This document shows positions 28,290-36,906 of a DNA stretch of 64,000 bases, in pieces (position 1 is the first letter of the stretch; each line of letters opens with the position of its first letter). A program made the translations under genes and the position numbers. The notes under the pieces are model-generated. The model did not search any database, was not told where the DNA came from, and was given only the letters and a program-made list of their open reading frames with translations. The stretch is from Bacteroidota bacterium (GTDB lineage: Bacteria; Bacteroidota; Bacteroidia; Bacteroidales; GCA-2711565). The DNA lies in the NCBI GenBank assembly GCA_018816945.1, contig JAHIVC010000055.1, positions 29,348 through 93,347 on the forward strand, read 5' to 3'.

Positions 28290-29660
28290 ATGGAACAAGC
28301 GAAGAAATACATCAAAGAAAACAAAGACAGATTTTTAGACGAATTGTTCGGATTAATCAGAATTCCTTCAATCAGTTCTATTGCTGATCATAAAGAAGAC
28401 ATGCTTAAAGCTGCCGAATACTGGAAAGAAACAATTTTGAAAGCCGGTGCAGATAAAGCAGAAATTTTCCCTACCGACTTCAATCCCGTTGTTTATGGCG
28501 AAAAAATAATTGACCCTAAGGCACCTACTGTATTGGTTTATGGCCATTACGACGTGATGCCTGTCGACCCTATCGAACTATGGAAAATCCCTCCATTTGA
28601 GCCAACCATCAAAGATGGTAAAATTTGGGCCAGAGGCGCCGATGATGATAAAGGTCAGGGTTTTATGCATGCCAAGGCTTTTGAAACCATGGTTCAAACC
28701 AATACGCTACCCTGTAATGTTAAATTCATGATTGAAGGTGGTGAAGAAGTTGGATCGCCCGGTTTAGGAAAATGGTGTGCCGAAAATAAAGAAATGCTCA
28801 AAGCAGATATCATACTCGTTTCTGATACCAGCATGATCGCACCTAACATTCCATCAATTACCACCGGACTAAGAGGATTGGCTTATTGGCAAGTAGAAGT
28901 TACAGGTCCGAATAAGGACCTGCATTCAGGTTTATTCGGAGGTGCAGTGGCTAACCCGATCAATGTATTGGCTAAAATGATTACCGATATGGTAGATGAT
29001 AACGGGCATATCACCATTCCCGGATTCTACGATGATGTGATGGAAGTTAGCATGGAAGAAAGAAAAAAAATGGCCGAAGCTCCATTCGACATAGAGGCTT
29101 ACAAAAAAGAACTCGATGTAAAAGAACTTTTCGGCGAAAAAGGATATACACCGAGCGAACATACGGGAATTCGTTGTACATTCGACGTTTGCGGAATTTG
29201 GGGAGGATATACCGGAGAAGGGGCAAAAACAGTGCTTCCATCAAAAGTTTATGCAAAAATTTCAAGCCGTTTGGTACCCAACCAAAATTATGAAAAGATC
29301 ATGCAATTGTTCAAAGCTCATTTCGAAAAAGTTGCACCAAAATACGTTAAAGTTAAGGTTGATTGTTTACATGGCGGACAAGCCTATGTTTGCCCCATCG
29401 ATATTCCTGCATATAAAGCTGCCGAAAAAGCTTATGAGGCAGTTTACAACCGAATGCCTGTTCCGGTTCGATCAGGTGGAAGCATCCCCATTATTTCTAC
29501 TTTTGAGGAAGTATTGGGTTTAAAATCGGTATTGATGGGATTTGGTTTAGGAAGTGATGCCATTCATTCTCCCAACGAAAATTTCCCGTTGGAACAATTC
29601 TTTAACGGCATTGAAACGATTACTCATTTTTATAAGCACTATGCTAAGATCATGAAGTAA
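28290..29660 (+). CDS. M20-family dipeptidase
   Basis: The 456-residue zinc peptidase shows the M20 metal ligands in order: H86-Y-D88 (G-H-Y-D-V-M-P), the bridging Asp in G-A-D-D-D-K-G-Q-G (about 119), the general-base and metal Glu pair in E-G-G-E-E-V-G-S-P (152-153), and D-T-S-M later. The dimerisation lid contains L-H-S-G. No signal peptide is present, so it is cytoplasmic and likely cleaves short imported peptides. A TACCTTTA box (28249-28256) one base off the consensus precedes it. A stem with a T-run follows at about 29687-29720. Confidence 0.93.
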   Translation: MEQAKKYIKENKDRFLDELFGLIRIPSISSIADHKEDMLKAAEYWKETILKAGADKAEIFPTDFNPVVYGEKIIDPKAPTVLVYGHYDVMPVDPIELWKIPPFEPTIKDGKIWARGADDDKGQGFMHAKAFETMVQTNTLPCNVKFMIEGGEEVGSPGLGKWCAENKEMLKADIILVSDTSMIAPNIPSITTGLRGLAYWQVEVTGPNKDLHSGLFGGAVANPINVLAKMITDMVDDNGHITIPGFYDDVMEVSMEERKKMAEAPFDIEAYKKELDVKELFGEKGYTPSEHTGIRCTFDVCGIWGGYTGEGAKTVLPSKVYAKISSRLVPNQNYEKIMQLFKAHFEKVAPKYVKVKVDCLHGGQAYVCPIDIPAYKAAEKAYEAVYNRMPVPVRSGGSIPIISTFEEVLGLKSVLMGFGLGSDAIHSPNENFPLEQFFNGIETITHFYKHYAKIMK

Positions 29661-29686
29661 TCATTAAAGTTTCCAGACAATAGATA

Positions 29687-29720
29687 AATCAGGTCACATC
29701 ACATTGCGGCCTGATTTTTT
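29687..29720 (+). terminator. Terminator of the M20 dipeptidase gene
   Basis: Arms aatcagg (29687-29693) and cctgatt (29710-29716) pair over 7 bp with a 16-base loop and lead into a T-run, 27 bp after the stop codon. Confidence 0.65.
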
Positions 29721-30142
29721 TGTTAATAAAAAGTGAAGTTCTCGACATTTATCCGCCTTTGGCGGATGCTAGAACTAACAAAAATCGACAATCCCAGTTG
29801 GCTTGAGGCTATTAGTAAAAAGAAAGAGGTTCAGACAAGGTTTTACCTCGTCCGTTCTATTTTTATAGGTTATGCATGTTTTAATAATTTGAGAATGAGG
29901 CCAGAGAAGGTTAAGGATAGTAGTGATAACAAATAGTTTTAGTTTATACAGCATATAGAACGAGCGGGAGTGAAGTTATCTCTGAATAATTATGTACTTT
30001 TGAAGCGAAGAATGTTCTTTATTTTGATATCACCACTATTGCGTTTTTTATTAGTGGATTTATTAAAAACACCCCTGTTTTCCTTCAATATTATTAATTA
30101 ACCTACTTAAAAAAACATCAACAAATAACTTCAACACTCATT
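29721..30142. other. Intergenic region with no convincing gene
   Basis: This AT-rich stretch has one small perfect hairpin, atccgcc/ggcggat, at about 29752-29768. A 67-codon plus-strand frame (29733-29936) contains I-D-N-P-S-W-L-E-A-I, faintly like the end of GIY-YIG nucleases, but it runs through the hairpin and has no start context. I treat it as non-coding. Confidence 0.5.
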
Positions 30143-30907
30143 ATGAAGAACATTAAAAAAATCATTGTGATCTTTTGTGTATCACTTTTATCCATCGTAT
30201 CATCTGCTCAAACAGCAGGAATTATGCCATTAACATTCGTTGCAGTGGAAAAAGGCGATGTGAACCAGTTAAAAGCTTTAATAGATGCCGGTGCAAATGT
30301 AAATGAGATTTACGAAGGTGTTTCCTTATTAAATTATGCATGTGGTGGTGTCCTGAAAGTGAATAACGACATCGTTAAAATATTACTCGATGCACCTAAA
30401 ATTAATGTGAAGACAATAACACCAACAGAACCGGGTATTGACAAAGGTTGGGAAACAACGCCCCTGGTTGCCTTGCTCAGCTCAGCCAGTTACAACTCAA
30501 AATTGGACAATGTAGTCCGGCTCATAAAAATGGGGGTGGACATCAATTACCACAGCGAATTTAATAACCAGTTTACAGCTTTAATAATAGCGACTTTTGG
30601 AAAACAAGATGAGGAGTCAAAAGCAATCACCATGGCCATATTAAACAACGCCGGTCCCAAATTAAACATTAATTACATGGGTAAATATAAGGCTACTGCT
30701 CTAAACTGTGCTGTTAACTCGCAGCATGCCGAAGCGGTTGAAGCAATTTTAAAGCGAGGTGCGAATGTGGAAGATGTCAAACATGATAATAGTTTTCCGG
30801 GGCTGATTCCTGCAACAATAGACCATGATAACTATACCATATTGGATATTCTCATGAAATACAAAGCCAATAAATATGGCCCCACCCGGAAAGTGGTATG
30901 CCATTGA
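30143..30907 (+). pseudogene. Ankyrin-repeat exported protein, N-terminal part (frameshifted)
   Basis: The 254-residue frame has a signal peptide (I-I-V-I-F-C-V-S-L-L-S-I-V-S-S-A-Q) and several ankyrin-like repeats with D-A-G-A-N-V-N-E, G-A-N-V-E-D-V. It ends abruptly inside a repeat after K-Y-G-P-T-R-K-V. The next frame (-1) begins P-L-N-M-A-M-I exactly where the following repeat's T-P-L-x-x-A should fall. The simplest reading is one ancestral gene (30143-32049) broken by a small indel near 30890-30900. Sequencing error or a programmed shift cannot be excluded. Confidence 0.7.
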
Positions 30908-32049
30908 ACATGGCCATGATACGACCGAAAGATGCCAAGTGGGCTGATTATTTAATTACCACCTACAAGGTAGATGTAAATCATCTGGGCAAAGCCCGAA
31001 CCACTGGCGATGAACCCGCAATTAATGTAGCTTCGTATTTCAATAATGTAGAGGGATTAAAATTGTTAGTTAAACATGGTGCAAATATTAATCTGTCAAC
31101 TTCGCAAGGAATAAATGCCATACAAACGGCAGCTCAGCGCAATAGTTTAGATGCCGCAAAGTATTTAATAGAACAGAAGGCCATTCTGAAAGGATATAAT
31201 TCAACGTATTTTAATGCGATTGGTTATGCTGCTATGGGGTATCATATGGACATGTTAGAACTGTTGGTGAAAAGTGGTGCAGATATAAATGAAGTGTCGA
31301 AAGCATCGCCATGGGCAGGACCACTGGCCAGAACAGCTATGGGATTTAATCCATTGGATAAAAAAGCGCGTCTTAAAACCATCACTAAATTACTGGAATT
31401 AGGTGCAAATCCGAATGTTTTGCATGCGCAGGATATGACTGCTATGATGTGTGCAGCAAAGCTTGGTACGAACCCTGGCTGGAAAGCTGCGGTGGACAAT
31501 TGTGAAGTTTTAATTAAAAGCGGAGCCAATGTGAATTTAGCCAATACCGCTGGTGAAACGGCACTTATGTTAGCATCGGAAGCAGGGAACCTAAAACTTG
31601 TAAACTTACTTATTAAGAGTGGTGCCAAAGTGAATGAGGTAAATAAAGTGGGTGATTCGGAACTAAGTTATGCCAATAGAGCGTTGACGAATAAAAACGA
31701 TATTGTTAAAGCTTTAGAAAGTGCAGGTGCTAAACCTGTTGCTGTTACTGCTAAATCTGTTTTGAAGTCGGTACCCGGTAGTTTAGTGGGTACATGGAAA
31801 GGTTACCAAACCGACGATAAAACTATGATGGCTACCTTTGTGGTAAATAAAGATAATACTTATTCGTACGCTGCAGTGGGAAAGGTCGGTGGTAAAGATG
31901 TATCATACAGTCATAAAGGGGGGATTATAGCTTCTGAAGACACCTACACCTTAAAGCCTGAAGGACAAGCCTCTGCAACCTATAATTATAAGATAGTCAA
32001 TGGTAAATTGTCGGTTAATAACGGCAGACCTTTAGATAAAGTTAAGTGA
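30898..32049 (+). pseudogene. Ankyrin-repeat protein, C-terminal part
   Basis: The 383-residue frame has at least five ankyrin repeats (for example V-K-H-G-A-N-I-N-L-S-T-S, K-S-G-A-N-V-N-L-A-N-T-A-G-E-T-A-L-M-L-A) and then a C-terminal domain of about 90 residues starting V-P-G-S-L-V-G-T-W-K-G-Y, a beta-barrel-like module seen in small secreted Bacteroidota proteins. It has no signal peptide of its own, which supports its being the second half of the preceding gene. Its first ATG overlaps that gene's last 10 bases, so coupled re-initiation could still produce it. Confidence 0.7.
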
Positions 32050-32422
32050 TAGGGTGATACCTTATGTTTTGGTTTTTAGAGTGCCGGCTGAGCATAAAAT
32101 TACACTACGGGGATTTGAATATCGGTGAAAGATAAGTTGCAAGTTATTATAAAATTATATAATCATTTCTTTGATTTTTAAGCTATTTTTGGGTAATGAA
32201 ACTCCCCGCCGCAGAGCAACGGGGTATCAATTGGAATAGTATTTAATTTTTTCGCCACAAGCCCGCCTGCGGCCGGCAGGTGGCGGAGTATTAGTTTCAT
32301 TCATCCCGATACGCTGCACTATCGGGATTCGTTCAACTTAGAATTTTTATAGCGCTAGCACTTATAAAAATTTAGTTTCACGAATAAACAATGAGTGGAG
32401 AATTTGCTGAATCAATGATAAT
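32050..32422. repeat. Cluster of inverted repeats
   Basis: No gene is seen in this 373-bp gap. It holds three consecutive inverted repeats: a nested GC-rich palindrome with outer arms cgcca/tggcg and inner arms cctgc/gcagg (32253-32285), atcccgata/tatcgggat (32303-32311, 32320-32328), and aatttttata/tataaaaatt (32342-32351, 32363-32372). Some may terminate the ankyrin gene. The GC-rich ones look like mobile or scattered repeat elements. Confidence 0.7.
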
Positions 32423-33421
32423 ATGCAGGACAGAAGGCCCATCAAACTAATAAAATCAAGTGAAATCAGGAACCATTTCACCATGGTTGAAGCGATTGAT
32501 GCAATGGCTGAGGCATTTGAAAGTATGTCGTCAGGGAAAAGTTTTGTGCCTCCACGGCATGTTACCACGCATGGGGAGCCACCGATTACACTATTTCTGA
32601 AACCTGTATTTGTTGAGTCACTTAAAAGAACTTCAATAAAAATTTTGACCCAGAAACCCTGTGGATCAAGTAACGGAATACCTGCAATTGTTGGTGTTGT
32701 GATGCTGATCGATTCCCTCACAGGCGAAGTACTTTCAATCATGGACGGTGAATATTTGACTGCATTGCGAACCGGGGCTGCAAGCGGATTGGCCACAAAA
32801 TATTTTGCCCGTGCAGATGCCGACACTTTGGCCATATTTGGTTGTGGGGCACAAGGCAGGACTCAACTTGAAGCAGTTGCTGCAGTTCGTAAGATCTCAA
32901 AAGTATGGGTTTTTGATAAAAATATGGAAATGGCCGAGACTTTTATTACAGAAATGAAAACAAAAGTTGATGCCGAAATTAAAGTTTCCGAAAATCCGGA
33001 AGTATTAAAAAGCTGTGACATCATTTGTACCGCCACCAATGCAGAATTCCCATTATTCATGAAGAAACATATAAAAAAGGGAGTGCACATCAATGCGATT
33101 GGGTCGTATAAACCATTGATGCAGGAAATCGATCCTTCTATTCTGCATAATGCTTCGATATATGTCGATCAAATGGAAGCTTGTATGGCAGAGAGTGGTG
33201 ATCTCATTAAACCTATTAATTCAGGATTATTCACTGCAGATCATATAAAAGGTGAGATTGGGAATTTTATTTCAGGAAAAATAAAAGGAAGAAGTTCAGA
33301 TAGTGAAACGACTGTTTTTAAAAGTGTTGGGGTCGCCATACAAGATTTTGCAGTGGCCAATAAAATATATGAAAAATCATTGAATGGTAAATTTGGTCAG
33401 GAAATCAGGCTTTTTGATTAA
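32423..33421 (+). CDS. Ornithine cyclodeaminase / mu-crystallin family protein
   Basis: The 332-residue protein has the OCD-family layout: an N-terminal half with P-P-R-H-V-T and a dimerisation region, then the Rossmann motif F-G-C-G-A-Q-G-R-T-Q-L-E-A and a second half with I-N-A-I-G-S-Y-K-P-L-M-Q-E-I-D. Members include ornithine cyclodeaminase, alanine and other amino-acid dehydrogenases, and imine reductases, and the substrate cannot be chosen from sequence. The serine dehydratase gene follows 67 bp downstream in the same direction, so an amino-acid catabolic role is likely. Confidence 0.85.
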   Translation: MQDRRPIKLIKSSEIRNHFTMVEAIDAMAEAFESMSSGKSFVPPRHVTTHGEPPITLFLKPVFVESLKRTSIKILTQKPCGSSNGIPAIVGVVMLIDSLTGEVLSIMDGEYLTALRTGAASGLATKYFARADADTLAIFGCGAQGRTQLEAVAAVRKISKVWVFDKNMEMAETFITEMKTKVDAEIKVSENPEVLKSCDIICTATNAEFPLFMKKHIKKGVHINAIGSYKPLMQEIDPSILHNASIYVDQMEACMAESGDLIKPINSGLFTADHIKGEIGNFISGKIKGRSSDSETTVFKSVGVAIQDFAVANKIYEKSLNGKFGQEIRLFD

Positions 33422-33488
33422 ATTCGGGACTTAGTGATGCGTTGAAATATTTATAATAAATCGAACAAAAAATTCATAAAGAAAATAA

Positions 33489-35057
33489 ATGAAAAAACTT
33501 CCCGGGATTTTTAATGATGTCATTGGACCTGTAATGCGAGGGCCCTCCAGCTCACATACGGCTGCTTCATGGAGAATAGCGAGAACCTGTCTGGATATTT
33601 TAAGTGAACCGCTCAAAAAAGCATTGATCGAATTCGATACCGAAGGAGCCTGGGCACCAAATTTTCGGGAACAGGGAACTGACATGGGTATCAATGGCGG
33701 GTTGTTGGATATCGAGATAGCCGATCCGCGCCTGAAAAATACATCGAAAATCGCAGAAGAGAAAGGAATCTCAATTACTTATGAAATCAATTCGTTCCCA
33801 ACCAAACATGCCAATACAGTCCGAATTTCGTTGGAAGGTGTTAATGGAAATAATATTCAGGTCGTAGCTGTTTCTATTGGAGGTGGATCGTTCGAAATTC
33901 AACAAATCGATCATTTTAATGTTAATATTTGCGGCGATTATAATGAGCTTATCATTTGGAGTAAAAATATTTCATTATCGCCTGATGGCTTAAAATCAAT
34001 GCTTCCTCCAGATGTCATACTAATCCAATCTTCAAATGATAAAGGAAATCTCATAAATATCAAGTCCCCGAAGAGAATTCCCGATAAAATTATTGAACAG
34101 TTAAAAAGCAATTCAAATATCGATAAGATTATTGTCATTAATCCTGTCATGCCAATCATTTCAGGGAACGAAAGTGAGATGCCTTTTACGACCATCGCTT
34201 CCCTATCAAGTTATGCAGAGAATGAAAATCTGGATTTAGGCGAACTTGGGTTAATTTATGAGCAATGCCGCAGCGGGCTTTCTGAAGCTGAGCTTCTGAA
34301 TAAGATGAATACTCTTATTGAAATTATTGATACCAGCATAAAAACCGGATTGGAAGGAACCGTTTACAAGGACCGGATTTTGCAGCAGCAATCTCATCTG
34401 ATTCATAAGGCTGAAAAAAAAGGACGGATTCTTCAGGGTCAATTGGTGAATAAAATAGTGGCAAATGTCTCAGCAATTATGGAAGCAAAAAGCGCCATGG
34501 AAGTTATTGTTGCCAATCCAACAGCAGGTTCATGTGGCACTGTTGGTGGGGTTCTGAAAGCAGTTGCTGAAGACCTAGGTTCAAGTAAAAAAGAATTAAC
34601 AAAAGCATATTTCGCTGCCGGGATTGTTGGTGCCTATTTTGCTGCCGGACCCGGATTTTCGGCAGAAGAACATGGGTGTCAGGTTGAATGTGGAGCTGCA
34701 TCCGGAATGGCTGCGGCAGGCATAGCACAATTGTTTGGAGGAACGGCTAAACAAGCCATTGGTGCGGCTTCCATGGCCATTCAAAATATGATCGGATTGG
34801 TATGCGATCCGGTGGCCGACCGCGTTGAAGTACCCTGTTTGGGGAAAAACATCAGTGCCGCAATGAATGCACTTTCCTCAGCAACCATGGCATGTTCAGG
34901 ATTTGATGCAGTGATTCCTCTCGACGAAGTGATAGAGACTGTTTCAAGAGTCAGCAAACAAATGCCAACCTGTGTAAAATGTACAGGTAAAGGGGGATTG
35001 GCGATTACCACTACTTCAATTAACTTAAAAAATTTCATGAATAATCTTAATACTTAA
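33489..35057 (+). CDS. L-serine ammonia-lyase, iron-sulfur dependent, single chain
   Basis: The 522-residue enzyme deaminates L-serine to pyruvate with a [4Fe-4S] cluster. The N-terminal beta domain has G-P-V-M-R-G-P-S-S-S-H-T-A, and the C-terminal alpha domain has T-A-G-S-C-G-T-V-G-G and the cluster cysteines C397, C439 and C450. Their 42- and 11-residue spacing equals that of the structurally known Legionella enzyme. It lies between the OCD-like gene and the M1 peptidase gene (10 bp downstream), an amino-acid catabolism operon. Confidence 0.94.
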   Translation: MKKLPGIFNDVIGPVMRGPSSSHTAASWRIARTCLDILSEPLKKALIEFDTEGAWAPNFREQGTDMGINGGLLDIEIADPRLKNTSKIAEEKGISITYEINSFPTKHANTVRISLEGVNGNNIQVVAVSIGGGSFEIQQIDHFNVNICGDYNELIIWSKNISLSPDGLKSMLPPDVILIQSSNDKGNLINIKSPKRIPDKIIEQLKSNSNIDKIIVINPVMPIISGNESEMPFTTIASLSSYAENENLDLGELGLIYEQCRSGLSEAELLNKMNTLIEIIDTSIKTGLEGTVYKDRILQQQSHLIHKAEKKGRILQGQLVNKIVANVSAIMEAKSAMEVIVANPTAGSCGTVGGVLKAVAEDLGSSKKELTKAYFAAGIVGAYFAAGPGFSAEEHGCQVECGAASGMAAAGIAQLFGGTAKQAIGAASMAIQNMIGLVCDPVADRVEVPCLGKNISAAMNALSSATMACSGFDAVIPLDEVIETVSRVSKQMPTCVKCTGKGGLAITTTSINLKNFMNNLNT

Positions 35058-35067
35058 TCATAATACC

Positions 35068-36723
35068 ATGATAAAAAAAATCACCGGACTTTTACTTATA
35101 GCGTTGTGTCTCTCGGCAGGAGTATTAGCACAAAAAACAGTTTTTACCCGTCAGGACACCCTAAGAGGATCCATTACTCCTGAACGTGCCTGGTGGGATT
35201 TGACCTATTATCATTTAAGCCTAAAAGTCAATCCTGCAGACAGTAGTTTTGTTGGGAGCAACCTTATCGGATACAAGGTAATTGAATCAAATCAATTAAT
35301 GCAAATTGATTTGCAGCCACCCATGAAAATTACACGAGTCATTCAAAATGGAATTGAGCAAAAATTTGAGCAAGACGGAAATGCCTGGTTTGTAAAATTA
35401 ACAGATCAACAAAAAAAGGGGGAACTAAAGTATGTGTTGGTTGAATATGGGGGAAAACCCCATGCAAGCAGACGACCACCCTGGGATGGAGGAGTAAATT
35501 GGGGCAAAGATCTTGAGGGTCGTCCATTGATCACTACTTCAAACCAAGGCATTGGCGGAAGTATTTGGTGGCCGGGCAAAGATCATCCTTACGATGAACC
35601 CGATAGTGTATTGATTAGCATTACCGTTCCTGATCCATTAATTAATGTATCGAATGGAAGATTGCGAAATGTGGAACACCACTCTGATAAAACCAGTACC
35701 TACAATTGGTTTGTTTCCAATCCCATCAATAATTATGGGGTGAATATCAATATTGGAAATTATATCCACTTCGGTGACGTTTATAAAGGCGAAAAGGGCG
35801 ATTTGGATTGTGATTACTGGGTACTTGATTATCATCAAAAAGAAGCCAAAGTACAATTTAAACAGGCTCATCTGATGCTGGAAGCTTTCGAACATTGGTT
35901 TGGCCCCTACCCCTTTTATGAAGACAGCTATAAGTTGGTTGAAGTTGCTTATCCCGGCATGGAACACCAAAGTTCGGTTACCTACGGGAATGGATTCAAA
36001 AACGGTTATGTTGGTCGGGATGTTAGTAGTACCGGTTATGGGATGAAATTTGATTTTATCATCATTCATGAATCGGGTCACGAATGGTTTGCAAACAGCA
36101 TTACAAACTGGGATGAAGCCGATATGTGGATCCATGAAAGTTTTATTGCGTATTCCGAAAACCTGTTTGTTGACTATTTCTGGGGCAAGGAAGCCAGCGC
36201 GGAATATTGTCGTGGAACAAGATTAAATCTTGACAATGATCGTCCGATAGTTGGCGTTTATGGTGTTAATTACAATGGATCGCACGATATGTACTCCAAA
36301 GGAGCAAATATGCTGCATACTATAAGGCAATTAATCGATGATGATGAAAAATGGCGTCAAATTTTGAGAGGTTTAGGGAGCGAATTTTATCACCAAACGG
36401 TAAAAAGCGAACAAATTGAACACTTCATTAGTGAAAAAAGCGGAATTGATTTACAACTGTTTTTTGATCAATATTTGCGTGATACAAGAATCCCAACTTT
36501 TGAATACGCACTCATCAATGGCCAAATGCAGTATCGCTGGACGAATTGTGTTAAGGGATTCAATATGAAAGTAAAAGTTTATGTTAATGACCAAATGCAT
36601 TGGCTCGACCCAACACAAAGATGGCAAAAAATGAATCTGGAAGCCCCCATCCGATTGGTAAATGTCGATCAGGATTTTTATGTGGCTACCTTCAAAGTAA
36701 CAGAAATAATTGAGCAGAAATAG
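35068..36723 (+). CDS. M1-family metallopeptidase, secreted
   Basis: The 551-residue protein has a signal peptide (L-L-L-I-A-L-C-L-S-A-G-V-L-A-Q) and a gluzincin zinc site H334-E-S-G-H338 with the third ligand Glu357 in W-I-H-E-S, the exact H-E-x-x-H-x18-E spacing. The substrate-binding G-A-M-E-N is replaced by G-M-E-H-Q, as in distant Bacteroidota members. It lacks the long C-terminal helical domain of aminopeptidase N (about 870 residues) and so belongs to the shorter class. It probably trims peptides in the periplasm and is likely cotranscribed with the serine dehydratase. Confidence 0.92.
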   Translation: MIKKITGLLLIALCLSAGVLAQKTVFTRQDTLRGSITPERAWWDLTYYHLSLKVNPADSSFVGSNLIGYKVIESNQLMQIDLQPPMKITRVIQNGIEQKFEQDGNAWFVKLTDQQKKGELKYVLVEYGGKPHASRRPPWDGGVNWGKDLEGRPLITTSNQGIGGSIWWPGKDHPYDEPDSVLISITVPDPLINVSNGRLRNVEHHSDKTSTYNWFVSNPINNYGVNINIGNYIHFGDVYKGEKGDLDCDYWVLDYHQKEAKVQFKQAHLMLEAFEHWFGPYPFYEDSYKLVEVAYPGMEHQSSVTYGNGFKNGYVGRDVSSTGYGMKFDFIIIHESGHEWFANSITNWDEADMWIHESFIAYSENLFVDYFWGKEASAEYCRGTRLNLDNDRPIVGVYGVNYNGSHDMYSKGANMLHTIRQLIDDDEKWRQILRGLGSEFYHQTVKSEQIEHFISEKSGIDLQLFFDQYLRDTRIPTFEYALINGQMQYRWTNCVKGFNMKVKVYVNDQMHWLDPTQRWQKMNLEAPIRLVNVDQDFYVATFKVTEIIEQK

Positions 36724-36765
36724 TTGTTTTAGAAATGATCTACCCTACCACAAATTAGTTGGGTT

Positions 36766-36842
36766 AAAGAATTCAGAATATAGAATGAAGAATAAGATTA
36801 TGATTTTAAATTCTGACTTCTGTATGCTGAATTCTTTTGAAA
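36766..36842. repeat. Inverted, low-complexity repeat between M1 and DPP-IV genes
   Basis: The sequence aagaattcag near 36766 is matched by ctgaattctt near 36829, with partly complementary attcagaata/tctgtatgct-type pieces between. It sits between two convergent genes and could act as a weak shared terminator. Its short-word repetition resembles the tandem repeat at 14896. Confidence 0.5.
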
Positions 36843-36906
36843 ACATTAAACAAAACACAAGCTCAATCTGACCGATAAAAATCGTTTTATGTCAGCTGCT
36901 AAACAT

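Noticed and set aside
29733..29936. 67-codon frame with a faint GIY-YIG-like end
   Set aside because: It runs through a hairpin, lacks the catalytic part and has no start context. At most it is a remnant.
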